From contig NZ_JACSQL010000003.1 in NCBI RefSeq assembly GCF_014836635.1, positions 124,001 through 188,000 on the forward strand: a stretch of DNA of 64,000 nucleotides, read 5' to 3'. The DNA is from Paenibacillus gallinarum (lineage in GTDB: Bacteria; Bacillota; Bacilli; Paenibacillales; Paenibacillaceae). Every line of letters begins with the position of its first letter. Positions within the stretch are counted from its first letter, which is position 1. The notes beneath the pieces were generated by a model, which saw only the letters and a program-made list of their open reading frames with translations, did no database searches and had not been told where the DNA came from. Positions 16,396 to 24,553 of the stretch are shown piece after piece. The position numbers and the translations under genes are program-made.

Positions 16396-17922
16396 TTATA
16401 CTGACTTTTTCACTTTGAGGGGTTTCACGGCTTTCTTGGTGTTTTCTTTCTCTTTGATTAGATCGGCAGTCAGCTGCCCAGAGAGGGTTACCATGGGTAC
16501 TCCGCCTCCTGGATGTGTAGAACCTCCAACGAAGTAAAGGTTGTTCATTAGCTCACTTTGACTTGGTATTTTAAATCCGCCGTTCATTTTACGGTCTGTG
16601 GCTACACCATAGATCGAACCGCCGTTTGATCCGTATAAATTTTGAAGGTCATCTGGAATAAAAGTGTACTCATATTCAATATGATCACGTATACCCGTAA
16701 GTCCCATTCGTTCCAGTTTGTTCAGCACCAGTTCACGGTACTCTTCTTTATAAGCCTGCCAGCTCTTGCCCGATTTAAGCGGCGGAACATGAGTTAAAAC
16801 AAATAAATTTTCCTTGCCTGACGGAGCCTGCGACGCATCCGATTTACTGGACACACCAATATATACGGTTGGATCATCAGACGGAATTCCTTTGTTAAAT
16901 ATGTCATGGAATTCTTTTTCGGGATTATTTGAGAAGAAGAAATTGTGATGTAGTAGCTGCTCATAAGTTTTGTCCACACCAAGGAGCAACACAAGCCCAG
17001 AAACGGTTGGTGCATACTTGTTTAATTTCTTCGCTGTACTGATCGCTCCATTCTGATCTTTCAGCAGGGAGTAATAAGTAGGGATAGCCTCTAGGTTGGA
17101 TACAACGAGATCCGCATCGATGACTGTGCCATCTTCGAGTGTTACCCCTGTTGCAGTTTGACCTTTGGTATTAATACGGGCGACTTTTGCATTCGTTCTT
17201 ACGGGAACTCCTTGTTCATCAAGAACGCGCAGCATTCCTCTTGCGATATTATACATTCCGCCTTCAACATAATAGATCCCGAGTCCGAGCTGAACATACA
17301 CAAGCTGTGAAAGTACGGCAGGCGCGTGATAGGGAGAGGACCCGATATACATAATGAAAAAATTAAATAGTTGACGCAAATGTTTGTCTTTTACGTATTT
17401 TGAAGTACTCTGAGACATGGTGCGAAGCGGGTCCATTGCGAGCAATTCTTTTACCGTATGCATGGCACGAAGCTCATCAAGTCCTGATAAACTCTTACTG
17501 TAAATGCTGCTTCTATTGAGATCATAAAGCTTCTGGCAGTACTGTAAATATTTCAGAAAACCTTTTGCATCTTCTTCAGAAACATCCTCGATATTAGATA
17601 TCATTTGCGGTAGATCACTTGTAACATCAATAGATACGCCATCTTCGAAAAAAGTTCTCCATTGCGGTTCTACGCGAACAAGCTTCATATAGTCTTCCAG
17701 TCTTCTTCCTGTACTTTGGAACAGTTGTTCAAGAACCCAAGGCATGGTTAGAATGGAGGGCCCGGTGTCAAAGGAATAGCCTTTTCCAGAACGGATATTT
17801 AGTTTACCGCCGGCTCGTTCATTCTTCTCAAGAACCTCAACATCATATCCGTCTGCTGCTAGACGCATGGCACAGGATAGACCGCCAAGACCGCCACCAA
17901 TGACTACTACTTTTTTACTCAT
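16396..17922 (-). CDS. crtP: 4,4'-diaponeurosporene oxygenase / CrtP-type carotenoid amine-oxidase-fold enzyme
   Basis: A 508-residue FAD enzyme of the phytoene desaturase family. The dinucleotide-binding motif VVVIGGGLGGLSCAMRLAADG is at residues 5-25 and the C-terminal FAD motif is GGSTHPGGGVPMVTLSGQ. From memory of the staphylococcal proteins it shares more landmarks with CrtP than with CrtN: PSILTMP, GSS.Y.APAVLS, SN.E.IPTY, HHNFFF and YGSNGGSIYGV. CrtP oxidises the terminal methyl of 4,4'-diaponeurosporene. It is divergent from crtQ-crtO. A CrtN-type desaturase remains the alternative. A GGGTG stretch lies upstream of the ATG. Confidence 0.82.
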   Translation of the reverse strand: MSKKVVVIGGGLGGLSCAMRLAADGYDVEVLEKNERAGGKLNIRSGKGYSFDTGPSILTMPWVLEQLFQSTGRRLEDYMKLVRVEPQWRTFFEDGVSIDVTSDLPQMISNIEDVSEEDAKGFLKYLQYCQKLYDLNRSSIYSKSLSGLDELRAMHTVKELLAMDPLRTMSQSTSKYVKDKHLRQLFNFFIMYIGSSPYHAPAVLSQLVYVQLGLGIYYVEGGMYNIARGMLRVLDEQGVPVRTNAKVARINTKGQTATGVTLEDGTVIDADLVVSNLEAIPTYYSLLKDQNGAISTAKKLNKYAPTVSGLVLLLGVDKTYEQLLHHNFFFSNNPEKEFHDIFNKGIPSDDPTVYIGVSSKSDASQAPSGKENLFVLTHVPPLKSGKSWQAYKEEYRELVLNKLERMGLTGIRDHIEYEYTFIPDDLQNLYGSNGGSIYGVATDRKMNGGFKIPSQSELMNNLYFVGGSTHPGGGVPMVTLSGQLTADLIKEKENTKKAVKPLKVKKSV

Positions 17923-18124
17923 AAGGATTGCACCCTTTCTATATCACCATGTAACTGGTTCATTGTTATTAATACACAAAAGCTGTAAATGCATGTTAAT
18001 TGTATAAATGACATCAGCTCAGGTTCATAATGTTGCTAATATTTGATTTCAAGTTCCATCTTTTCCGTTTTTTTGAGAGATTAAACCAAGTTTACAACTC
18101 ATCCAAAGAAAAGAGGTCTTATAA

Positions 18125-19216
18125 GTGACCTATGTATGGATTATTGCAGGATGGATTTCCGGCTGGATTATGTTAAGTGGGATGAAGCCTCTGATTCAGC
18201 AAACAAAACATAATCAAAGGGATAGGGGGGAGAAGAGAAAAGTCGATCAGCTCCCTTCTGTGAGTATTATTATTCCAGCTCGGAACGAGGAGGGGAACCT
18301 TATCTCGTTACTACGTTCAATACAGGAACAAACCGCTTTGCCTGCTGAAGTTATCGTTGTTGATGACGGCTCTGTAGATCGAACAGCAGAAATAGCGGCC
18401 TCATTTGGAGCAAAGGTAGTGGACCCAGGTGAACTGCCGCAGGGCTGGCTTGGTAAAAACCATGCCTGTGCAAAAGGGGCTAAAGTGGCGAAAGGTGATA
18501 TTTTTATATTTCTGGATGCAGATATCACTTTGAATCCAAATGGAATCGAGACCTTACTTTCTCGTTATACAGAGGGGCTCTTGTCTGTTCAGCCTTATCA
18601 TCAGATGATGCGTCCTTATGAACAGTGGTCCGCATTTTTTAATGTCATTATCCCGGCCTCAATCGGCAGTGGGAAAGATGGAACAGGCGCTTTTGGTCCT
18701 TGTATTGTCTGTAGCAGAGATGCGTATAAGGAAAGCGGAGGCCACGAGCTGGTAAAAGGAGAAATACTTGATCATCATTCACTTGGGAAATGTTTTGCGA
18801 GATTAGGATATCAAGTGCGAAATTATATAGGAATATCGGTCTTGTATTTTCGGATGTATCCTGAGGGTTGGAGCTCCTTATGGCGAGGGTGGAGTAAAAG
18901 TATGGCATCCGGTGCAGCTGCCACTCGGTTTCGTCGTCTACTGCCAGTAATCCTTTGGATCATGGGCATGATTTCGTCCTTCTTTCTTTTGATAGATAGC
19001 TTCTATAATGAGGACTTTCTATTTGGAACAGTCATATATGTTCTCTATGCATTAGAAATAGCAGTGTTACTCAGAAGAGTAGGGAGTTTCCGCTCGTGGG
19101 TGTGGAGTTTCTATCCATTACCGCTATTACTCTTTCTTGTCTTGTTTATTCGATCTATCTTAATGACGTTTGTGAAGAAAAAAGTGAAATGGAAAGATCG
19201 TGAAATTGAGCTTTAG
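18125..19216 (+). CDS. crtQ: CrtQ-like glycosyltransferase (family 2)
   Basis: A 363-residue membrane-bound GT2 enzyme: one N-terminal helix, then the GT-A domain with SIIIPARNEEGNL, VVDDGSVDRT and the metal-binding FLDADI, then three C-terminal helices. This layout and length match CrtQ, which glucosylates 4,4'-diaponeurosporenoate. It starts with GTG; AGAGG lies upstream. The downstream neighbour is a CrtO-type acyltransferase and the divergent neighbour is crtP, which makes the carotenoid role likely. Confidence 0.8.
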   Translation: MTYVWIIAGWISGWIMLSGMKPLIQQTKHNQRDRGEKRKVDQLPSVSIIIPARNEEGNLISLLRSIQEQTALPAEVIVVDDGSVDRTAEIAASFGAKVVDPGELPQGWLGKNHACAKGAKVAKGDIFIFLDADITLNPNGIETLLSRYTEGLLSVQPYHQMMRPYEQWSAFFNVIIPASIGSGKDGTGAFGPCIVCSRDAYKESGGHELVKGEILDHHSLGKCFARLGYQVRNYIGISVLYFRMYPEGWSSLWRGWSKSMASGAAATRFRRLLPVILWIMGMISSFFLLIDSFYNEDFLFGTVIYVLYALEIAVLLRRVGSFRSWVWSFYPLPLLLFLVLFIRSILMTFVKKKVKWKDREIEL

Positions 19217-19280
19217 TGTTTGAATAGTAGGGATGGAGCTTAAACTAAGAAAACGATTCATATGTGAAAGGAGCAGGCAG

Positions 19281-19802
19281 GTGCAAATATGGGAGTGGTC
19301 AGGACCAATTACGATAGTGGCTAATATTGCGGCATGGTTTATCCTTCATTTTAGCATTTCCTATTTGTTCACTGTTTTGCCGGATCGGTGGTTTGATGGA
19401 CTGCGTTTAACGGCTTCTAGCAAAGAACTTTCATTCTATGATCGTGTTCTGCATATTAAACGATGGAAGAATAGATTGCCCGATGGAGCGGTATGGATAG
19501 GACAGGATTTCAGAAAGCAGCGGATCCAGCGAAGAGATACTGCATATCTTCACATATACCAAAGAGAGGCCCATAGAGGAGAATGGTGTCATTATGTATC
19601 CATTATGCCGGTACCGTTGTTCTTTTTATGGAATATGCCGGCTATAGCATGGGGGATGGTGGTGTATGCATTAGCAGCCAATGTACCCTGCATTCTGTCC
19701 TTACGTTACAACCGGGCACGTATTGTTCGAATTCTGCAACGAAGAGAAGAAGTAATTCCTGCTTATTCAGGTAAGATGAGAAAAGACCCCTCAATGGATT
19801 GA
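19281..19802 (+). CDS. crtO: CrtO-like acyltransferase of carotenoid synthesis
   Basis: A 173-residue membrane protein, close to the staphylococcal glycosyl-4,4'-diaponeurosporenoate acyltransferase in size. Matching landmarks are LPDRWF near residue 34, the IKRWKNRLPDG block, HYVSIMPVPLFF and the end YALAANVPCILSLRYNRARIVRILQRR. The GTG at 19281 has AAAGGAG 7 bases upstream; an ATG at 19233 lacks proper spacing and would add 16 residues. It follows crtQ in one operon and would attach the fatty acyl chain to the sugar. Confidence 0.82.
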   Translation: MQIWEWSGPITIVANIAAWFILHFSISYLFTVLPDRWFDGLRLTASSKELSFYDRVLHIKRWKNRLPDGAVWIGQDFRKQRIQRRDTAYLHIYQREAHRGEWCHYVSIMPVPLFFLWNMPAIAWGMVVYALAANVPCILSLRYNRARIVRILQRREEVIPAYSGKMRKDPSMD

Positions 19803-19814
19803 AGGGTCTTTTGG
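19781..19814 (+). terminator. Terminator overlapping the crtO stop codon
   Basis: AAAAGACCC.TCAA-TGGA-TTGA.GGGTCTTTT is a near-perfect stem that includes the last codons and stop of crtO. The A and T runs on both sides also suit the converging acetyltransferase gene. Confidence 0.8.
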
Positions 19815-19847
19815 TCGTTCTATTTTATTCAAGGTAAAATACAGATT

Positions 19848-20426
19848 CTAGATCGCTTGTTGACTTACCTCAATTTTTTTCAAAATTCGTGCTGGATTTC
19901 CGCCAACAACTACGTTATCCGGTACATCTTTGGTTACAACTGAACCCGAAGCCACAACTACATTGTTACCAATCGTAACGCCTGGGTTAATGATGGCGCG
20001 TCCCCCAATCCATACTTTATCTCCAATCGTGACGGGTGCGCCATATTCCTCACCTCGGTCACATCTGGAAATCGGATCAAGCGGATGCGTTGCTGTATAA
20101 ATATGAACTCCTGGACCAAGCAAGCAATATTTCCCTATGGTTACTTCGCATACATCAAGAATGACACAGTCGAAGTTTGCATAGAAATGATCACCTACAT
20201 GGATATTATAGCCGTAGTCACAGCGGAATGTAGGTTCAATATAGAAATGTTCACCAACGGTTCCGAGCAGTTTTTTCATAATTTCGGCCCGATGTTCTGG
20301 ATCATTTTCAGTCGATTGATTATAGATCCTTGTAAGACGTCTTGCCTGCTCACGATCTTGTGTCAATTCAGCGTCCCATGCTAAGTACAGTTCTCCTGCG
20401 AGCATCTTTTCTTTTTCTGTCTTCAT
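19848..20426 (-). CDS. Maltose/galactoside-type sugar O-acetyltransferase
   Basis: A 192-residue left-handed beta-helix enzyme of the Maa/LacA/NodL family, which moves acetyl from acetyl-CoA to a sugar hydroxyl. The family's N-terminal cap [25 protein letters not shown] is followed by hexapeptide repeats ([33 protein letters not shown]) and the catalytic histidine in ATHPLDP. The ATG at 20426 has AGGAGA upstream; the longer frame from 20522 has none. Monocistronic. Confidence 0.88.
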   Translation of the reverse strand: MKTEKEKMLAGELYLAWDAELTQDREQARRLTRIYNQSTENDPEHRAEIMKKLLGTVGEHFYIEPTFRCDYGYNIHVGDHFYANFDCVILDVCEVTIGKYCLLGPGVHIYTATHPLDPISRCDRGEEYGAPVTIGDKVWIGGRAIINPGVTIGNNVVVASGSVVTKDVPDNVVVGGNPARILKKIEVSQQAI

Positions 20427-20534
20427 CGAAAGCTCTCCTTTAATGATTGCTGGCATTCGTAGAAAAATATCAGTTTCAACAAATTTACTGTTCAGTTTAG
20501 TGTACTCAGTCATGAAATGCAATGGATGACGAGT

Positions 20535-21479
20535 TTATTGATGAATAGAGTTCGCGGAAAGATCAAGCCACTCTACTTCATCTCGTGTAAGCTGTATCTC
20601 AGCACCTTTTTGGCAGGACGCAAGTTCTGCTGGATTCTGAGCACCAATCAGGGCACAGGTTGGATAAGCTTGACTCAGTACATAGGCAAGAGCAATCTGG
20701 ATGGTAGTGACTCCTTTTTTCTTAGCCAGCTCCTCGGCTCTGCGAAGTCGTTCCCAGTTATCGTCATTGTAGAACACACGCACCAAATCTTCATTGTCTG
20801 TAATTTCAGGCGTATACCGACCTGTGAAAAATCCACGTGCTTGGGAAGACCAAGAGAGAACGGGGATCTGGGTTTGTTCATGGAACTTGCTTGTCGCTTC
20901 GTCAACGGAAACACAGCCGTGCCAAAAAGGTTCTTTGGCTTTGGCTAGACTAAGATTAGGACTGCTAAAGGTAAATCCTTGCAGCCCATTTGTCTTCGCA
21001 TAGTGATTCGCTTCCTGAATCCGTTCCCAGGTCCAATTTGACGCACCAGCAGCCCCGATCCGCCCCGCTTCGATATGTTCGTTGAGCGCTTCGATAATAT
21101 GCTCAACAGGAACAGAGGGATCATCCCGGTGCAGGCCGTATAGTTCAATATGATCTGTCCCAAGCCGTTCTAGACTTACAGACAGGTCGTGGTCGATTGC
21201 TGCTTTATGAACTCTTGCTCCCGTACGATCTGGATGAGCACCTTTGGTAAAAATAACGATCTCGTCACGATTATTCATTTCTTTCAGGTACCTGCCGATA
21301 ACTTCTTCACTTTGTCCTCCGCAATAAATATGAGCAGTATCAATGGTATTTCCACCAATCGCAAGGAAAGCATTCAAGTTGGTTACGACCTGATCGTAGT
21401 TGTCATGACGGAAATAGTCCGTTCCTTTAATGAGTCGAGAGACAGGCTTACGAGAACCTTCAATCGTTATTTTTTCCAT
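20535..21479 (-). CDS. Aldo/keto reductase
   Basis: A 314-residue TIM-barrel NADPH oxidoreductase. The catalytic tetrad is visible as D and Y in NTIDTAHIYCGGQSEE, K in IFTKGAHPD and H in ELYGLHRDDP. GAQNPAELASC near the end is the cofactor-binding region. AAGGAGG precedes the ATG. It lies 13 bases downstream of the Gfo/Idh gene on the same strand, so the two form an operon divergent from an AraC regulator, consistent with sugar or polyol metabolism. Substrate unknown. Confidence 0.88.
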   Translation of the reverse strand: MEKITIEGSRKPVSRLIKGTDYFRHDNYDQVVTNLNAFLAIGGNTIDTAHIYCGGQSEEVIGRYLKEMNNRDEIVIFTKGAHPDRTGARVHKAAIDHDLSVSLERLGTDHIELYGLHRDDPSVPVEHIIEALNEHIEAGRIGAAGASNWTWERIQEANHYAKTNGLQGFTFSSPNLSLAKAKEPFWHGCVSVDEATSKFHEQTQIPVLSWSSQARGFFTGRYTPEITDNEDLVRVFYNDDNWERLRRAEELAKKKGVTTIQIALAYVLSQAYPTCALIGAQNPAELASCQKGAEIQLTRDEVEWLDLSANSIHQ

Positions 21480-21492
21480 GGACTGTTCCTCC

Positions 21493-22491
21493 TTATAGTT
21501 CGATTCGTTTCCGTTGCTCGGCTGAGCGCAGGGCAGATTCTAATACTTTCATGTTAAGAACAGCATCTTGTGGATCAAACTTAGGCTTGCTTCCATCCAG
21601 CACAACATCAGCAAAATCATCAGCCATTAAGGAATAATGATTTACGCGGGGGACTTCTACCACTCGATTACCGAGTTTTCCTGTGATCGAGAAGGATGAA
21701 TCGGTGTCTGGATCACTCGCAAAAGCAGAAGGGACTTTAAGTACGCCATCTGTGCCGAGCACTTCCATCTCATTCCGGAAAGCAGCCCACATTCCGCAGT
21801 CAAAGATGAGAGAAATGGAATTCGGGAATTCAACGAAACCCGAGGTCATCATGTCTACTCCGCCATGCTTCTCTGAGAACAATGCTTGCGCGGTTACCGC
21901 CTCCGGTTCTTGACCGATGAGAAGTCTTGCTACGCTGATCGGGTAGCAGCCTACATCGTAGAGGGAACCACCGCCCCAATCTTTATGATAGCGAATATTT
22001 TCAGTGTTAGCGGCACTATTAAAAGTGAAGTTCGCATGAATTCCGCGCAGTTCTCCAATCTCTCCAGATTGAATAGCATCTTGAATCATTTGATACCTAG
22101 GATGATGCCGATACATGAATGCTTCAGCAAGATGAACTCCAGCTTTCTGACATGCCTCCACCATTTTCTCAGCTTCCGCTGAATTCAGTGCAATTGGCTT
22201 TTCGCATAAAATATGTTTACCGGCTTCTGCCGCACGTAAGGTCCATTCAAGATGAAGATGATTCGGTAGCGGGATATATACTGCATCAATATCATCGCTG
22301 GCGAGTAATGCTTCATAACTTCCAAAAGCGTTTTCGATATGTAACTCTTTTGCCGCCTCATCTGCTTTTTCTTGATTTCGGCTTGCTATTGCCACAACTT
22401 CATTTCTGATGGACCCGCGAATTCCCGGAATTACCGATCTTTTCGCAATACTGGCTGTTCCAAGAATGCCCCAACGTAACGTTTGATTCAT
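21493..22491 (-). CDS. Gfo/Idh/MocA-family oxidoreductase
   Basis: A 332-residue NAD(P)-dependent sugar dehydrogenase-like protein. The N-terminal Rossmann fold starts LRWGILGTASIAKR; the family motif is GKHILCEKPIALN (catalytic lysine in EKP), and HPRYQMIQDAIQSGEIGELRGI opens the C-terminal domain. The ATG at 22491 has AAGGTAGGT upstream, whereas the longer frame starts 21 residues earlier without one. It is the first gene of the two-gene operon with the aldo/keto reductase. Confidence 0.88.
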   Translation of the reverse strand: MNQTLRWGILGTASIAKRSVIPGIRGSIRNEVVAIASRNQEKADEAAKELHIENAFGSYEALLASDDIDAVYIPLPNHLHLEWTLRAAEAGKHILCEKPIALNSAEAEKMVEACQKAGVHLAEAFMYRHHPRYQMIQDAIQSGEIGELRGIHANFTFNSAANTENIRYHKDWGGGSLYDVGCYPISVARLLIGQEPEAVTAQALFSEKHGGVDMMTSGFVEFPNSISLIFDCGMWAAFRNEMEVLGTDGVLKVPSAFASDPDTDSSFSITGKLGNRVVEVPRVNHYSLMADDFADVVLDGSKPKFDPQDAVLNMKVLESALRSAEQRKRIEL

Positions 22492-22499
22492 GTTTTTAC

Positions 22500-22600
22500 C
22501 TACCTTCTGATATATTATTATCATGATATTGTCATTGTATTGAATTCTATTCAAATTTAAAATGATAATATTTTGCAGTTTATTAACACAATATTGTCTT
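22500..22600. promoter_or_regulatory. Divergent control region between the oxidoreductase operon and the AraC gene
   Basis: This AT-rich spacer holds an inverted pair (TATTATCATGATATT near 22515 and AATGATAATATT at 22561-22572) and a perfect palindrome ACAATATTGT at 22588-22597. AraC proteins bind paired half sites in such positions. The assignment is inference from placement. Confidence 0.4.
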
Positions 22601-22617
22601 TATAAGGGAGACCAGCG

Positions 22618-23457
22618 ATGGAACGCCAAAGTCACTTAGTTACGATAACGGATCAGCGATTTTTTTGTTACCCTGAGTCTGTCGGCATGTTTAGCAATAC
22701 CCCCAAACATTCGGTAACCCGTGAGAAAGGGGCCCTTAACAATTTTAACATTCATTTTGTAGCAGCTGGCAAAGGTTATGTGGAGATGGAGGGGGCTGTA
22801 TACGAACTTGAGGAAGGTGACGCCTTTTTGTATTTTCCTTTACAGGAACAGAGGTACTACAGTAGTACAAGTGAACCTTGGGATATCAGATGGGTCCATT
22901 TTTATGGAAGTAGCAGTTTAACTGACTATATGCTTGGACGTGGGTTTCAGGATCACCGGATCTGGACGCTCCGTCAGCCAGAAGGGTGGAAGAAAGCGCA
23001 TTTGGATCTGCTTACCGAAGCGGAGAATCATAAAATGCTGAACCCGACCATTCTATCTACACTAACCTATGCCGTAATTACAGAGTTTGTCCACCAAGCA
23101 GAAGCGCATACGAAGAGCAGAACCGGACGTTCTACGGACCGAATTACGAAACTGCTGCCTAAAATTCAAAAAGAAGCTGCAAGTCCGTTCATATTGGAAC
23201 ATTGGGCGGAAGAAGCAGGGGTCAGTGTCCATTATTTTTGTAAATTATTTAAAAAAGCGATGCAAATGACGCCGATGGATTTTATAACGCAGTGCCGTAT
23301 TCAAATGGCGAAGCAAGCATTGTTGGAACATACAGAAAGAACAATCGGTCAGATCGCTTCTGAAACAGGATATCCAAGCGCCAGTTATTTTAATCGTCGG
23401 TTTCTGGAACATGAAGGGATGACTCCAACCGAATATCGGAGATTATTCGGAAAATAA
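22618..23457 (+). CDS. AraC-family transcriptional regulator with cupin sensor domain
   Basis: A 279-residue regulator: residues 1-110 form a cupin-like arabinose-binding domain (FNIHFVAAGKGYVEMEGAVYELEEGDAFLYFP), and residues 175-279 contain two helix-turn-helix motifs (ILEHWAEEAGVSVHYFCKLFKKAM and IGQIASETGYPSASYFNRRFLEHEGMTPTEYRR). AAGGGAG precedes the ATG. The divergent aldo/keto reductase and Gfo/Idh genes are its most likely targets, with a sugar as effector. Confidence 0.9.
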   Translation: MERQSHLVTITDQRFFCYPESVGMFSNTPKHSVTREKGALNNFNIHFVAAGKGYVEMEGAVYELEEGDAFLYFPLQEQRYYSSTSEPWDIRWVHFYGSSSLTDYMLGRGFQDHRIWTLRQPEGWKKAHLDLLTEAENHKMLNPTILSTLTYAVITEFVHQAEAHTKSRTGRSTDRITKLLPKIQKEAASPFILEHWAEEAGVSVHYFCKLFKKAMQMTPMDFITQCRIQMAKQALLEHTERTIGQIASETGYPSASYFNRRFLEHEGMTPTEYRRLFGK

Positions 23458-23540
23458 AATGAGTTATTTTGTATCGAATGAAATAGATAACGGGATGTGT
23501 TCAGCGATGTGGGAAGAGATGAAGAACGGAAATTTGATGT

Positions 23541-23569
23541 TTGTGTTATGGGAACATTTGTTCTATAAT
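23541..23569 (+). promoter_or_regulatory. Candidate promoter of the GyrI-like gene
   Basis: A perfect TATAAT lies 17 bp after TTGTGT, about 65 bases before the ATG at 23635. The -10 is strong and the -35 weak. Confidence 0.45.
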
Positions 23570-23634
23570 GAGAAAAGGGATTTTTTGATCTATAAATTTC
23601 CTATCAGACCGTAATCTAGGAGGCGCTAATATTT

Positions 23635-24123
23635 ATGTCTAGTCTACTAAGTAAGAATGAGGTCATCCGTCATCGTGAATTTCGTTTCTTGGGTATGGGA
23701 GCGGTGACAAGTAATCAAGCTGAATTAAAGGGAGAAGGGGTAATTCCTTCACTTTGGTCTAATTTTTATGCAAACAATGTACTAGAACGTATACCAAACA
23801 AAATAAATTCATCAATTATTGCCTTATATACGAAGTATGAATCAGATGAGACCGGTCCCTATACCATTGCGCTGGGAACAGAGATTATAGAAGGACAAGC
23901 TGTCCCTTCCGGATTAGAAGAATGGGTAGTTCCTGAGTCCAAATATGTTGTGTTTACGACGCGTATAGGTCCGGTACAAGAAGTTGTTGTTGAGACTTGG
24001 CAGGAGATATGGGAATGGTCTAAATATAACGAGCGGGCATTTCAGTCTGATTTTGAGTTGTATGATCTGCGTTCAGTCGATCCAATGAATGGCCAAGTCG
24101 ATATTTATATCTCCGTTAAGTAA
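23635..24123 (+). CDS. GyrI-like / AraC effector-binding domain protein
   Basis: A stand-alone small-molecule binding domain of 162 residues of the GyrI/BmrR C-terminal type. Typical landmarks are LGMGAVTSNQAE at the start, IIALYTKYESDETGPYTIALGTEI in the centre, PESKYVVFTTRIGP and the end DFELYDLRS......VDIYISVK. Such proteins bind hydrophobic or cationic compounds, sometimes as adaptor or hydrolase. AGGAGG lies 11 bases before the ATG. No DNA-binding domain is attached. Confidence 0.82.
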   Translation: MSSLLSKNEVIRHREFRFLGMGAVTSNQAELKGEGVIPSLWSNFYANNVLERIPNKINSSIIALYTKYESDETGPYTIALGTEIIEGQAVPSGLEEWVVPESKYVVFTTRIGPVQEVVVETWQEIWEWSKYNERAFQSDFELYDLRSVDPMNGQVDIYISVK

Positions 24124-24154
24124 TGATCTAGCTGCTGATTGAAATGGAGTGTCG

Positions 24155-24448
24155 TTAGGTATGTAACGTAGCTTTGTTATTATTCCGCTTTTTGTTTCTA
24201 CTGAAGAACAAGACCCACCATATAAGTAAATATAAGTATCCTATACTTACATAGATAGACCAGGTGGAACCTTGCAGCAACTGATTAAATAAGTGTTCCA
24301 ATTCATTATGTCCTTCCGCTCTTCCGATGCTGTTTAAGATACTAATTAAAGGCACAGTTACAGTTACAAAAATCGCAATTACAGACCAAATGAGCATCTT
24401 CATATGAAACGCACTAAATAAAGCAGTTCCGAGTGTTACCCACACCAT
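24155..24448 (-). CDS. Small membrane protein of unknown function
   Basis: A 97-residue protein with three hydrophobic segments and a basic tail (SRNKKRNNNK). GGAGGT lies 6 bases before the ATG, which strongly supports expression. It converges with the GyrI-like gene and is transcribed in the same direction as the SgrR-like gene upstream. No family recognised. Confidence 0.65.
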   Translation of the reverse strand: MVWVTLGTALFSAFHMKMLIWSVIAIFVTVTVPLISILNSIGRAEGHNELEHLFNQLLQGSTWSIYVSIGYLYLLIWWVLFFSRNKKRNNNKATLHT

Positions 24449-24490
24449 TTACTTACCTCCATCAGAGATCGTTTCATACAGGATAGCGAG

Positions 24491-24553
24491 TAGAGTAAAC
24501 TTCCCTTAAAGCTTCTTGCCCTAAAGCTACATATAACAAGGGAGTTTACTCTA
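24491..24553. repeat. Long inverted repeat behind the SgrR-like gene
   Basis: TAGAGTAAACTTCCCTT and AAGGGAGTTTACTCTA form a 16-bp stem with one bulged base and a loop of about 30 bases. It includes the stop codon of the minus-strand gene. No T run follows on either strand, so it may protect or process the mRNA end; simple termination is less likely. Confidence 0.6.

Noticed and set aside
24510..24537. AAAGCT direct repeats in the loop of the long inverted repeat as a transposon end
   Set aside because: Too short, no second end or target duplication found.
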